Under the pieces are notes generated by a model, which saw only the letters and a list, made by a program, of their open reading frames with translations, was not told the DNA's origin and searched no databases. A DNA stretch of 28,413 nucleotides from an uncultured Roseburia sp. (GTDB lineage: Bacteria; Bacillota; Clostridia; Lachnospirales; Lachnospiraceae), in assembly GCA_910587865.1 (NCBI GenBank), contig CAJUNX010000020.1:40493-68905 (forward strand), in the 5' to 3' direction. The position numbers and the translations under genes are program-made. Positions 1 through 8,002 of the stretch are shown one piece after another. Position 1 is the stretch's first letter. Each line of letters opens with the position of its first letter.

Positions 1-62
1 CGTAAACGAAGCCGGCAGGCGTGCGGCATGAAGGAACAAGGCAGAGCGTAAACGAAGCCGGC
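1..62. repeat. 16-bp direct repeat at the window edge
   Basis: The 16-mer CGTAAACGAAGCCGGC occurs at 1-16 and again, identically, at 47-62. The sequence up to 138 has no recognisable gene start. Two forward frames are open from base 1 and close within 51 bases, so this may be the tail of an upstream gene, but nothing identifies it. The repeat could be a small local duplication. Confidence 0.5.
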
Positions 63-138
63 GTGTGAAGGCGTGCAGCAGGGAAAGCAGACTGGGGCAG
101 GGAAACGGTAACCGGACGAAGCAAAAGAGGACACAGGT

Positions 139-1449
139 ATGACAGAGAGTGCGGAAAAGCGGAAGATCAGACGGATTGTCATGGTTGCGGGCGGAGTGGA
201 AACGCTGGAATATTTTGCGATTCAGATGGCGGAGCGGTTCCGGGAGCTGGGATATTCCGTTTTTTTCTATCAGTTAAAAGATGAGGCCGGGAGTGCGAGA
301 AAGCTTCGCAAATTTGTGCGCACCGGGGAGACTGCGCTTGTGACGTTTAATTTTCAGGGACTCGAGAAGGAGGAGGGTGTCTATCGGGAGGGAATCGGAT
401 ATGTCTGGGAAGAATATCGGATTCCCTGTTATAATATCGCGGCGGATCATCCATACTTCTATGATGACAGACTGTGCGATCTGCCGGCGGATTATCATCA
501 TATCAGCATTGACCGGTGTCAGGAGAGCTATTTTCGGGAATTTTACCCGGAATATCACAGCCAGGGCTTTCTGCCGCTGGCGGGGACAGAGCTTCATGAG
601 AATCAGTCCGGCGGAGGGGAACCGGCCGGGAGCGGGCAGCGTGAGACCCGGCTCGGCGTGGCTGTGCTGCGGGAGGATATGGCTGCAGGAGACGGGGCGG
701 CGGAACGCGAATATGACGTTCTTCTGACCGGAAATTATACCACGGTTTCCTTTTTTGAGCCCTATATCAACTGGATCAATGAAGAATACGCGGCGTTTTA
801 CCGCGGGATTATCGACGACCTGATCGCACATCCGCATCAGACCGTGGAGGAAGCCGGGATCCGGCACTGTGAGCGGGAGATGGGGAAAACGCCGTATGAC
901 GAGCTGCGGATTGCGTTTCACAAGATGATTTTTATCGACATGTACGTGAGGAACTACTGGCGCGGTGCAGCTGTCCGGACGCTCGTCAATGACGGAATCC
1001 GCGTGGATGTCGTGGGAAAAGGCTGGGAGGAGCTTGACGGCGTGGAGCGGCCGGAATGTCTCGTGATCCATCCGCAGACGGATTCCCTCGCCTGTCTTCG
1101 GATGATATCGCGGGCGAAGGTATCTCTTAACGTGATGCCGTGGTTTAAGGATGGCGCGCATGACCGGGTTTTTAATTCTATATTAAATAAAACGGTCTGT
1201 GTCACGGATCCGAGCCGGTATCTGCGTGAGGAATTATCGGAGGGCGAGGGGGTCTGCTATTATGAGCTGGAACGGTTAAACGGGCTGCCCGGCATCGTAA
1301 AGAGGCTGCTTGGTGATCCGGGACTGCGGGAGGAGATTGTCGCGGCCGGGATCGGAAAAGTGCGGGAGCGGCACACCTGGGCGAACCGGGCAGATGCCGT
1401 TGACGGATGGATAAAAAGCACTTTACAAAACGGAAAACAAAGTGTATGA
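139..1449 (+). CDS. CgeB-like family 1 glycosyltransferase
   Basis: This 436-residue cytoplasmic protein resembles the GT-B fold glycosyltransferases related to the Bacillus spore-coat protein CgeB/YkvP. The N-terminal half starts with a Rossmann-like strand (RIVMVAGGVETLEYFAIQMA). The C-terminal third carries the typical donor-side region around SRAKVSLNVMPWFKDGAHDR and ends with a helix rich in Arg/Glu (RERHTW). There is no signal peptide or membrane segment. Residues about 150-190 form a Gly/Glu-rich stretch that looks like a loop insertion. The acceptor and sugar are unknown; such genes often sit in surface, flagellin or spore glycosylation clusters, but the neighbour on the left is outside the window. 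The ribosome site is weak (GAGG upstream of ATG at 139). The last 28 bases double as the promoter for the serS leader. Family call fairly sure, specific role unknown. Confidence 0.75.
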   Translation: MTESAEKRKIRRIVMVAGGVETLEYFAIQMAERFRELGYSVFFYQLKDEAGSARKLRKFVRTGETALVTFNFQGLEKEEGVYREGIGYVWEEYRIPCYNIAADHPYFYDDRLCDLPADYHHISIDRCQESYFREFYPEYHSQGFLPLAGTELHENQSGGGEPAGSGQRETRLGVAVLREDMAAGDGAAEREYDVLLTGNYTTVSFFEPYINWINEEYAAFYRGIIDDLIAHPHQTVEEAGIRHCEREMGKTPYDELRIAFHKMIFIDMYVRNYWRGAAVRTLVNDGIRVDVVGKGWEELDGVERPECLVIHPQTDSLACLRMISRAKVSLNVMPWFKDGAHDRVFNSILNKTVCVTDPSRYLREELSEGEGVCYYELERLNGLPGIVKRLLGDPGLREEIVAAGIGKVRERHTWANRADAVDGWIKSTLQNGKQSV

Positions 1450-1450
1450 T
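1422..1450 (+). promoter_or_regulatory. Promoter of the serS T-box leader, inside the preceding gene
   Basis: TTTACA (1422-1427) and TATGAT (1445-1450) are separated by 17 bp, a near-consensus sigma-A promoter. The -10 box includes the TGA stop (1447-1449) of the glycosyltransferase gene. Transcription would start near 1457, just before the T-box stem I. This placement lets serS be expressed independently of the upstream gene. Confidence 0.8.
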
Positions 1451-1460
1451 AGACAACAAC

Positions 1461-1749
1461 ATGACGAAGACGAGAGCTTCGGTCCGGGTACTGCGACAGA
1501 GAGCCGGCGGCTGGTGTGAGCCGGTGCAGGAGCGGATCTTTCCACTTTCCGAGTCAGTGATGAAAGTCACGGGTTCGTACCCCGTATCGTACGTCAGAGA
1601 GGTCATGCCGGATCATTCGGCATGGCAAGATGGGTGGCAACGCGGAAGGATATGCCTTTCGTCCCAGTGTTTCGTCCATATGGGCGGGCCTGACCCACCG
1701 TGCAGTATGGCACGGGCGGGCAGGGAGACACGGGGCGGGAGGCTTTTTT
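1461..1749 (+). promoter_or_regulatory. Serine T-box leader of serS
   Basis: This is a tRNA-sensing transcription attenuator. The conserved antiterminator core TGGCAACGCGG lies at 1635-1645, followed by the usual GTCCC side at 1661-1665. The stem I distal region shows the AGAGAG bulge and the loop GGCTGGTGTGAGCC (1508-1523). On the 3' side of stem I, TCC followed by AC (1541-1545) is the best candidate for the specifier codon (Ser UCC). A stem III-like hairpin is at 1569-1585 (ACGGG/CCCGT) and another at 1604-1624 (CATGCCG/CGGCATG). Uncharged tRNA-Ser would stabilise the antiterminator and let transcription reach serS. The exact specifier register is inferred; TCT at 1537 is an alternative that also encodes Ser. 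Confidence 0.9.
1654..1749 (+). terminator. T-box intrinsic terminator
   Basis: GCCTTTCGTCCC (1654-1665) pairs with GGGGCGGGAGGC (1732-1743), using several G-U pairs. The stem continues as GTGTTT with GAGACAC after a bulged A, and TTTTTT follows at 1744-1749. A nested hairpin, CCGTGC/GCACGG, sits in its loop. The 5' arm overlaps the GTCCC side of the antiterminator, so the two structures exclude each other, as expected for a T-box. Confidence 0.8.
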
Positions 1750-2013
1750 ATGCACACGGGGCGGAAGGCATATGGTACTTTCTCAGTCGGCCCCGGCGAA
1801 AAAAGCAGGGAAGATCTGCCGTCCCTGTCTGATCACAGGCCTGTGCAGAGGATATTGTCATGGAAGCAGTGAGCGGGCCGCGCGGCCTGCCGGGAAGATA
1901 GCCCTGCCCGATCGTGAGGACAGCCGGCGAAGCCTGACACCTGCTGTCTGCCCACAGAGACGATATATTATAGAATCAGGATTTAATAATCAAAGAACAG
2001 GGAGGAAAACAAA
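1750..2013 (+). other. Post-terminator part of the serS leader, no gene
   Basis: These 264 bases separate the T-box terminator from the serS start. I see no credible coding sequence and no convincing second promoter. Perfect palindromes are present: CACAGGCCTGTG (1834-1845) and GGCCGCGCGGCC (1876-1887). A longer hairpin, CAGGG/CCCTG, spans 1806-1827. The segment is unusually long for the space after a T-box terminator. Function unknown. Confidence 0.5.
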
Positions 2014-3303
2014 ATGATTGATCTGAAGTTTCTGAGAGAAAATCCGGAGACGGTAAAGCAGAACATCTGCAACAAATTCCAGGATCACAAGCTGCCGCTG
2101 GTGGATGAGGTGATCGCGCTGGATGCGGATGCGCGCAGGACACAGCAGGAGGCGGACGAGCTTCGTGCAAAGCGCAATCAGCTTTCGAAGGAGATCGGGA
2201 AACTGATGGGCCAGGGCAAAAAGGATGAGGCGGAAGCCGTGAAGGCACAGGTCGCGGAGGGTGCGTCACGCCTTGCAGAACTGCAGGAGAAGGAAAAAGA
2301 GCTGCAGGAGAAGGTCACGAAGATCATGATGACGATTCCGAACATCATTGATCCGTCCGTGCCGATCGGGAAGGACGATACCTGCAATGTCGAGATCGAG
2401 AAGTTCGGAGAACCGGTGGTGCCGGAGTTTGAGATTCCCTACCACACGGAGATCATGGAGCGCTTTCACGGGATCGATCTGGACGCGGCGGGAAAGGTAG
2501 CCGGAAACGGATTCTACTATCTGATGGGCGATATCGCGAGACTGCATTCCGCGGTGATTTCCTATGCGCGCGATTTTATGATTGACCGCGGTTTTACTTA
2601 TGTGGTTCCGCCGTTTATGATCCGAAGCAATGTCGTGACCGGCGTGATGAGCTTTGACGAGATGGATGCCATGATGTACAAGATTGAGGGGGAGGATCTC
2701 TATCTGATCGGAACCTCGGAGCATTCGATGATCGGAAAATTTATCGATACGATCAACGAGGAGGAGAAGCTGCCGTACACGCTGACCTCTTATTCTCCCT
2801 GCTTCCGCAAGGAGAAGGGCGCGCACGGGATCGAGGAGCGCGGCGTCTACCGGATCCATCAGTTCGAAAAGCAGGAGATGATCGTCGTCTGCAAGCCGGA
2901 GGAATCTCCGCAGTATTACGACAAACTGTGGCAGAATACCGTGGATCTGTTCCGCAGCCTGGATATCCCGGTGCGGACGTTAGAGTGCTGCTCGGGAGAC
3001 CTTGCGGATCTGAAGGTAAAATCCTGCGATGTGGAGGCATGGTCGCCGCGGCAGAAGAAGTATTTTGAGGTCGGAAGCTGTTCAAACCTGGGCGATGCAC
3101 AGGCGAGACGGTTAAAGATCCGCGTGAAGGATAAGAATAACAACAAGTATTTTGCACACACACTGAATAATACGGTTGTCGCTCCGCCGCGGATGCTGAT
3201 CGCATTCCTGGAGAATAATTTAAACGAGGACGGAAGCGTGAATATTCCTGTCGCGCTTCGCCCGTATATGGGAATGAAGGAATTACTTGTTCCGAAGAAA
3301 TAA
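2014..3303 (+). CDS. serS: Seryl-tRNA synthetase
   Basis: This enzyme charges tRNA-Ser with serine using ATP, in the cytoplasm. The 429 residues match the usual bacterial length. The N-terminal 100 residues form the long antiparallel coiled-coil arm that reaches the tRNA variable loop (charged heptads about 30-105). The class II catalytic core follows. Motif 2 is at FRKEKG (F264, R265) and the Glu-rich loop after it. Motif 3 is at APPRML (R393). The TSEHS and CCSGDLA segments are typical of serine and adenylate binding. The start is supported by GGGAGG eight bases upstream of ATG. Expression should be set by the T-box leader, so low charged tRNA-Ser raises it. No oddities. The gene is monocistronic, with a terminator just downstream. 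Confidence 0.98.
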   Translation: MIDLKFLRENPETVKQNICNKFQDHKLPLVDEVIALDADARRTQQEADELRAKRNQLSKEIGKLMGQGKKDEAEAVKAQVAEGASRLAELQEKEKELQEKVTKIMMTIPNIIDPSVPIGKDDTCNVEIEKFGEPVVPEFEIPYHTEIMERFHGIDLDAAGKVAGNGFYYLMGDIARLHSAVISYARDFMIDRGFTYVVPPFMIRSNVVTGVMSFDEMDAMMYKIEGEDLYLIGTSEHSMIGKFIDTINEEEKLPYTLTSYSPCFRKEKGAHGIEERGVYRIHQFEKQEMIVVCKPEESPQYYDKLWQNTVDLFRSLDIPVRTLECCSGDLADLKVKSCDVEAWSPRQKKYFEVGSCSNLGDAQARRLKIRVKDKNNNKYFAHTLNNTVVAPPRMLIAFLENNLNEDGSVNIPVALRPYMGMKELLVPKK

Positions 3304-3308
3304 AAGAA

Positions 3309-3345
3309 AGGGTGGCTGCTTTGGGGCGGTCACCCTGATCTTTTA
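3309..3345 (+). terminator. Terminator after serS
   Basis: AGGGTG (3309-3314) pairs with CACCCT (3331-3336) around a 16-base partly pairable loop. A short T-rich run (CTTTT, 3340-3344) follows. The stem is clean but the T tract is short. Confidence 0.65.
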
Positions 3346-3356
3346 TAAAAACATCT

Positions 3357-3384
3357 TTGAAACTGATCAGGATTATGATATAAT
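3357..3384 (+). promoter_or_regulatory. Promoter of the methyltransferase/nuclease pair
   Basis: TTGAAA (3357-3362) lies 16 bp from TATAAT (3379-3384). The -10 box is extended by TGA directly before it (TGATATAAT), a perfect extended -10. The expected start is about 3391, giving a leader of roughly 27 bases with GGGAGG at 3407-3412 as ribosome site. This is a strong, apparently unregulated promoter. Confidence 0.8.
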
Positions 3385-3417
3385 AAAAGAACATATATTC
3401 GAAATAGGGAGGGCGCG

Positions 3418-6366
3418 ATGCCGGGAAATATCAGTGAACAGATTTCTGAATTGAATAGTGTGGAACGCGTATTTCAATTTCTGATCGATAAGCTGGAATA
3501 TAACAATACCTCCCGTTTTTGTCTGAACAGTGATGAACGATATGATGCGGCATATGTCGTGGAGTGTGGTCATCAGTCTTACACGCTGATCGGAATAAAA
3601 GTGTATGCGCAGAGGGATGAGGAGCTTATCTTAAGAAAACATCTGCAATACTGGAATGAAAATGATGTACCGTTTTCCATACTTGTATTACCGGATGAGA
3701 TCAGGATATACAATAATTTTACAATCAGCAGGCAGAAGATCTTATATACATCCAAACAGAAGAAAGATGATGTGCTGGAACTGTTCAAAGATAAGAATAT
3801 AATGAATGGAATGATGTGGAAGAAAATATATTCTGCATTTAAGAAAAAGGACAGAGTGGATTCGTTTCTTCTCAATAATTTGAGAAATACTGTTATGATC
3901 CTCTGCAATAACTGCGACATGGATGTGGAATGTGCATATCATTTTATTGCACAGTGTATTTTTATAAAGTATATGGAAGACAGGCAGATATTAACGGAAG
4001 TAGTTTTTTCGGAGTTTGATGTACATGACTTTAATCAGCTGCTGGGACAGGGGGATGCGGAGCAGATCAGAAAGCTGTTTTTGTGGCTGAAAAAAAGATT
4101 TAATGGAGATCTGTTCGATACAGTGCAGATGAGCTGGCCGACGGCAGAGCAGCTTGCTGTGATCCGGACCTTTTTTGACGCAGAAGAAATTTATGCAGAT
4201 CATACCATTCAGTACACGATGTATAAATATGATTTTTCGAAAATTCCGATTGAACTGATCAGCAATATCTATGAGACTTTTTTCAATCTGGGAGATGAGT
4301 TAAATAAGAAGAAGAGCTCTTCCGAAAACGGAGCATACTATACGCCGTATTATTTGGCGGATTTTATTAACGACAGTTGTATTGGACGAGGGAACAGGCG
4401 ACAGATACCTGTGGTGCTGGATCCGGCCTGTGGTTCGGGTGTGTTTTTGGTCGGAGCATTTCGGAAGATTGTGGAACGGAAAAAAAGTGCCTGTAAAGAA
4501 GTATCGGCAGAAGATTTAAAAGAAATTCTGCTACATCATATATACGGAGTTGACAGGAACCGCGAGGCACTTCGGATTGCCTGTTTTAGTCTGTATATTG
4601 CACTGCTGGAATATCTGACGCCGAGGGATATTCAGAAAAATCAGTTTACTTTCCCTGATCTGATGGATCATACATTGCTGTGTTGTGATTTTTTTGACAG
4701 CAGGCTGGACGGGCGGGGGATTTGTGCAGATATCGTTGTCGGGAATCCTCCCTGGGTGAGTGACAGGGCGGGGATGCATAATGCATACTGTAAAGAACGG
4801 GGAATACCGTTATCCGACGGTCAGACAGCGCAGGCTTTTATAGCAAGAGTACAGGATTTTATGAGAGAAGACGGGACAGCGACTCTGATTGTCACAAACA
4901 GTATTTTTACAAATGAAAATGCGGCACTGTTTCGTGAGTATCTGCTGACCCATTTTCAGATACAGGGAGTACTGAATCTGGATAAGATCCGTGAAAGTAT
5001 TTTTTTACATGCAAGTGCACCCTGTTCGATTTTGGACTACAGATGCGACAACAAGGAGAAGGAATATACGTTCCGGTATAACTCCTTTCGTCCAAATCTG
5101 CTGTCAGAGACGTTTCATAAAATCGTATATGATAAGGGGGCGGACATTGCTGTCAGAAATACCGTGATGCTGCGGGACGAAAGTATTTGGAGAATTTTGT
5201 GTAACGGTGATGAATATGATGTCAGGGTGATTGCCCGCATTAAGTCGCATCCAAAGCTTTCAGAGAGGGGATATTCTTATTTTCGAGGATATGCGGTCGG
5301 AACAAAAGATTTAAAAGAGAGAAAAGAATTCCTGCAGTATAAAGGAGGAAATCTGCAGGAGGGATTTCATCCTTATCTGATTCAGTATGATGCATTACCG
5401 TGGATGCGGCAGGATAAGTTTGAGCGGCCGAGAAAGCTGGAGAGGTATCTGTGCAGAAAAAAACTGCTGATCAAACGGACACAGAATGAGAAGCTTTCCG
5501 GTGCGGCATTTTGTGAGGAGCCGGTAATTTTTACGGACGACTATCACTGTCTGTATGATACGGGAGAGGGTGACGGAACGGACCTGAAAGTGGTGGAAGC
5601 GTTCCTGAATTCAGGTATTTTTACCTATTACAGATTTTTTGCCAGTAAAGCGGCAAGCGCGATGAAGCCGGAACTGACGAAGGGAGATATCCTGTCCTTT
5701 CCGATACCGGCAGAGATCGGAGAGCAGGACAAAAGAGGGATTTTGGAACGCATTTCACGGATGGAGGAATTGCTCAGGCAAAAATATGCAATGGGATTGT
5801 TCTGTGATTATGAGCGGCAGGAAACAGAGGCGGAGATGGAGCGTGTACAGTCTGAACTGGATCAGATCATCTGCAGAACGTATGCATTTGATGAAGTAGA
5901 ACGGGCTGCTATTGAGTATGCGCTGCAATATGTGATCCGTAAAGATCAGGATGCCTTCGGATTTACAGAGCCAGAACGGGAACGGGGGGCATATGAAGCT
6001 TATGTGAAATATATGGAGAATTATTTCAATCACTTTCTGCAGGAGGGTGGGATGAGACTGCACTGTTCTGGGGTATTTCCGAAAAATCTGTTTACATTGA
6101 TCAGTTTTTCAATTCAGCCGCGGGGCCGGGAGGACGAGTCAAAAGAGCAGATAAAGATGCTGGGTGAGGTGGCTGATGTGCTCGGACTGTCGGGAATTGA
6201 GGCAATGGAGAGTGAGCTGCTGGTGAAGAGGAGATTAGCGGGATTCCTGGATCACGGTTTTTTTGTGGTAAAAGAAAGAGAGGCAGCATCCTGGACTCGG
6301 ATGAGTGCCATAAAGGACGCGGATTATTTTGCGCGGATGATACTGACAGGGAAAGAGGTGGAATGA
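3418..6366 (+). CDS. Eco57I/TaqI-like N6-adenine DNA methyltransferase
   Basis: This 982-residue protein is the modification (and likely recognition) subunit of a restriction-modification locus. It should transfer methyl from S-adenosylmethionine to adenine in a DNA target. Motif X-like YYTPYYLADF precedes the SAM-binding motif I DPACGSG (335-341). The catalytic motif IV is NPPW (443-446), the aromatic variant of NPPY. Residues about 620-800 look like a TaqI-type target recognition domain (LLIKRTQ; later KAASAMKPELTKGDILSFPIP region). Residues about 40-105 resemble the N-terminal nuclease fold of type IIG and HsdR enzymes, but at the place of the usual ExK strand the sequence is LIGIKV, so the domain appears inactive. 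A further 170-residue C-terminal region is unassigned. Base composition is clearly more AT-rich than in the neighbours, suggesting transfer. Methylase call sure; specificity unknown. Confidence 0.9.
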   Translation: MPGNISEQISELNSVERVFQFLIDKLEYNNTSRFCLNSDERYDAAYVVECGHQSYTLIGIKVYAQRDEELILRKHLQYWNENDVPFSILVLPDEIRIYNNFTISRQKILYTSKQKKDDVLELFKDKNIMNGMMWKKIYSAFKKKDRVDSFLLNNLRNTVMILCNNCDMDVECAYHFIAQCIFIKYMEDRQILTEVVFSEFDVHDFNQLLGQGDAEQIRKLFLWLKKRFNGDLFDTVQMSWPTAEQLAVIRTFFDAEEIYADHTIQYTMYKYDFSKIPIELISNIYETFFNLGDELNKKKSSSENGAYYTPYYLADFINDSCIGRGNRRQIPVVLDPACGSGVFLVGAFRKIVERKKSACKEVSAEDLKEILLHHIYGVDRNREALRIACFSLYIALLEYLTPRDIQKNQFTFPDLMDHTLLCCDFFDSRLDGRGICADIVVGNPPWVSDRAGMHNAYCKERGIPLSDGQTAQAFIARVQDFMREDGTATLIVTNSIFTNENAALFREYLLTHFQIQGVLNLDKIRESIFLHASAPCSILDYRCDNKEKEYTFRYNSFRPNLLSETFHKIVYDKGADIAVRNTVMLRDESIWRILCNGDEYDVRVIARIKSHPKLSERGYSYFRGYAVGTKDLKERKEFLQYKGGNLQEGFHPYLIQYDALPWMRQDKFERPRKLERYLCRKKLLIKRTQNEKLSGAAFCEEPVIFTDDYHCLYDTGEGDGTDLKVVEAFLNSGIFTYYRFFASKAASAMKPELTKGDILSFPIPAEIGEQDKRGILERISRMEELLRQKYAMGLFCDYERQETEAEMERVQSELDQIICRTYAFDEVERAAIEYALQYVIRKDQDAFGFTEPERERGAYEAYVKYMENYFNHFLQEGGMRLHCSGVFPKNLFTLISFSIQPRGREDESKEQIKMLGEVADVLGLSGIEAMESELLVKRRLAGFLDHGFFVVKEREAASWTRMSAIKDADYFARMILTGKEVE

Positions 6367-6367
6367 T

Positions 6368-6991
6368 ATGGGAGAAATGAACGCCGCCTGTTCCTGGAAA
6401 GAGCTGTTTCGAAAAGGCTTTGTGGATCAATATATGAGGCTGATAACAGACAGCTATAAAGAGATGGCAAAAGAGACTTTCGGCGGCGATCCTCCATGGG
6501 AGAATACAAGACGCAACCAGCTATGCGCCTGGATGCAGAAAAAGAAAGCTGACTATGGCATTACATTTCATATTGCGCCGGAACGCGGTGTGTGGGACGA
6601 GAATTACAGGGATCAGGGAAGGATAGATCTCTGCTGTTATCTGAGTGAGCTCGACGAGGATTATATTGCATTTGAGTGTAAGCGGTTTTTGAAAAAGGAC
6701 ATCCGACCTGGATATATCAGAAGTGATTACTGTGAAAAAGGAATAAAACGATTTGAGAAAAATATTTATTCGCGAAATACAGATATCGGCGGTATGATTG
6801 CATTTTTGGAGGAGGGAGATTTTCAGAAGCTGAAAGAGATCCTGTGGGAGGAACTTCCGAACTATGCGGCGGACAGGGTGGTAGAAGATCGTTCACAGGA
6901 ATATGATCATGATTCTATCTATCATACACTGCATTACCGGGAGGAAAATCAGAATATCCGGCTGATGCATGTATTAATGGATTTTTCCTGA
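6368..6991 (+). CDS. Small PD-(D/E)XK nuclease, partner of the methyltransferase
   Basis: This 207-residue protein starts one base after the methyltransferase stop, with its ribosome site (AAAGAGG) inside the end of that gene, so the two are almost certainly co-translated. I do not recognise a named family over the full length. The centre shows a PD-(D/E)XK signature: GRID with D87, a 15-residue hairpin, then FECK with E103 and K105. This suggests a restriction endonuclease or DNA-cleaving subunit. The C-terminal part is rich in His, Asp and Arg (YDHDSIYHTLHYRE). There is no signal peptide or membrane segment. It shares the AT-rich composition of its partner. Its last 18 bases overlap the end of the opposing 4Fe-4S gene. 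Nuclease activity is inferred from the motif only; a role as a regulator of the methylase cannot be excluded. Confidence 0.7.
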   Translation: MGEMNAACSWKELFRKGFVDQYMRLITDSYKEMAKETFGGDPPWENTRRNQLCAWMQKKKADYGITFHIAPERGVWDENYRDQGRIDLCCYLSELDEDYIAFECKRFLKKDIRPGYIRSDYCEKGIKRFEKNIYSRNTDIGGMIAFLEEGDFQKLKEILWEELPNYAADRVVEDRSQEYDHDSIYHTLHYREENQNIRLMHVLMDFS

Positions 6992-7912
6992 AAACCGCAG
7001 GCATTTCTTCGGGCACGCTGCGATGCACTCCCCGCAGCGGATGCACTCCGGGGAGTGTGAGATCTCGCGGACACTCAGGCCGACGGGGCACGCCGTCTCG
7101 CAGGCAGAGCAGTGGATGCAGCGTTCCTCCTCCCAGCGGATCTGCACGAGAGAAAAACGGTTGAACAGCCCGTAAACGGCGCCGAGCGGGCACAGATACT
7201 GACAGAACGGGCGGTACACGAAGACGGAGAGGAGCAGCAGGACGAGGAGAATGCCAAGCTTCCAGAAAAACAGCCCTCCCGCCTGACTGCGCAGTCCTTC
7301 GTTTGCGCCAAGCAGCGGAAGCGCGCCGAGCAGTGTCCCGGAAGGACATAAATATTTGCAGAAGGCCGGGAACTTTGCGAAGCCGTCCGTCAGGAACGCG
7401 GATCCGAGAAATACAAGACCGACAAGTGTAAGATATTTCCCGTGCTTTAGGATATGGTGGAAGGGAAGGCGTTTTCTTTTCCGGAAGACAGCAAAAAGAC
7501 GTGAAGGATGCTCTCTGTCCGGGGCTGTGTCCGTGTGCTGCCGGCGGCTGCCCGGAGCAGAAGCGGCCGGTGCGACTGTGCGCTGTCCCGGGAGCGGGAT
7601 CCGGTGCATCAGATCCTGCACGAGTCCGAACGGGCAGAGCCAGCCGCAGACAAAACGGCCGAGCAGGCTGCCGAATACGAACAGAAAACCGAGCGCGGCA
7701 AAGGGCACCGTAAAACCGCGCTGGTTTAACAGCGCCTGAAGCGCTCCGATCGGGCAGGATGCCAAAGCTCCCGGGCAGGAATAACAGTTTAAGCCGGGGA
7801 GGCAGGCGTACTTGAGCTTCCCGCGGTAGATTTTTCCCTGTAAAAATCCGTACAGATATCCGTTGGTCAGTATGGTAAAAAGAAGCTGTAGCGTTGTCCG
7901 CAGTTTTCTCAT
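6974..7912 (-). CDS. 4Fe-4S membrane protein (NapH/CcdA-partner-like polyferredoxin)
   Basis: This is a membrane-bound iron-sulfur protein of the Fer4_5/NapH-like type, probably carrying electrons across or to the membrane. CxxxCP-type segments sit by membrane helices (CGWLCPFG, CKYLCPSG, CQYLCPLG). Two classical ferredoxin motifs close the protein (CIHCSACETACP and CIRCGECIAACP). I place the start at 7912 (MRKLRTT, 312 residues), because GGAGAT lies seven bases upstream; a start at 7969 lacks a ribosome site. The middle has a basic, low-complexity cytoplasmic loop (about residues 110-155). It is the third gene of an operon with a CXXC miniprotein and a TlpA-like lipoprotein, implying electron delivery to thiol-disulfide exchange outside the membrane. 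Its 3' end overlaps the nuclease gene by 18 bases, so its C-terminus may have been altered by insertion of that locus. Confidence 0.85.
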   Translation of the reverse strand: MRKLRTTLQLLFTILTNGYLYGFLQGKIYRGKLKYACLPGLNCYSCPGALASCPIGALQALLNQRGFTVPFAALGFLFVFGSLLGRFVCGWLCPFGLVQDLMHRIPLPGQRTVAPAASAPGSRRQHTDTAPDREHPSRLFAVFRKRKRLPFHHILKHGKYLTLVGLVFLGSAFLTDGFAKFPAFCKYLCPSGTLLGALPLLGANEGLRSQAGGLFFWKLGILLVLLLLSVFVYRPFCQYLCPLGAVYGLFNRFSLVQIRWEEERCIHCSACETACPVGLSVREISHSPECIRCGECIAACPKKCLRFSGKIH

Positions 7913-8002
7913 AAAAATCTCCATTCCGGTATACTTACGCGACGCGCGGTGCAGATTTCGGATTTGCATCTGTCGACAGGGCCTGTGTGATCTCTGTATG
8001 CG

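Noticed and set aside
274..1161. Minus-strand open frame under the glycosyltransferase gene
   Set aside because: It has no ribosome site and a composition typical of an antisense shadow. The plus strand encodes the recognisable CgeB-like protein.
1565..1590. tRNA-like T arm (GGGTTCGTACCCC)
   Set aside because: No acceptor or anticodon arm fits around it, and it falls where the T-box stem III is expected.
1407..1832. Open frames of 60-140 codons across the serS leader
   Set aside because: They cover the T-box and its terminator, lack suitable ribosome sites and give unlikely protein sequence.
1943..1971. Second serS promoter with TATTAT near 1966
   Set aside because: No -35 box at 16-18 bp. 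The T-box leader with its own promoter explains expression.
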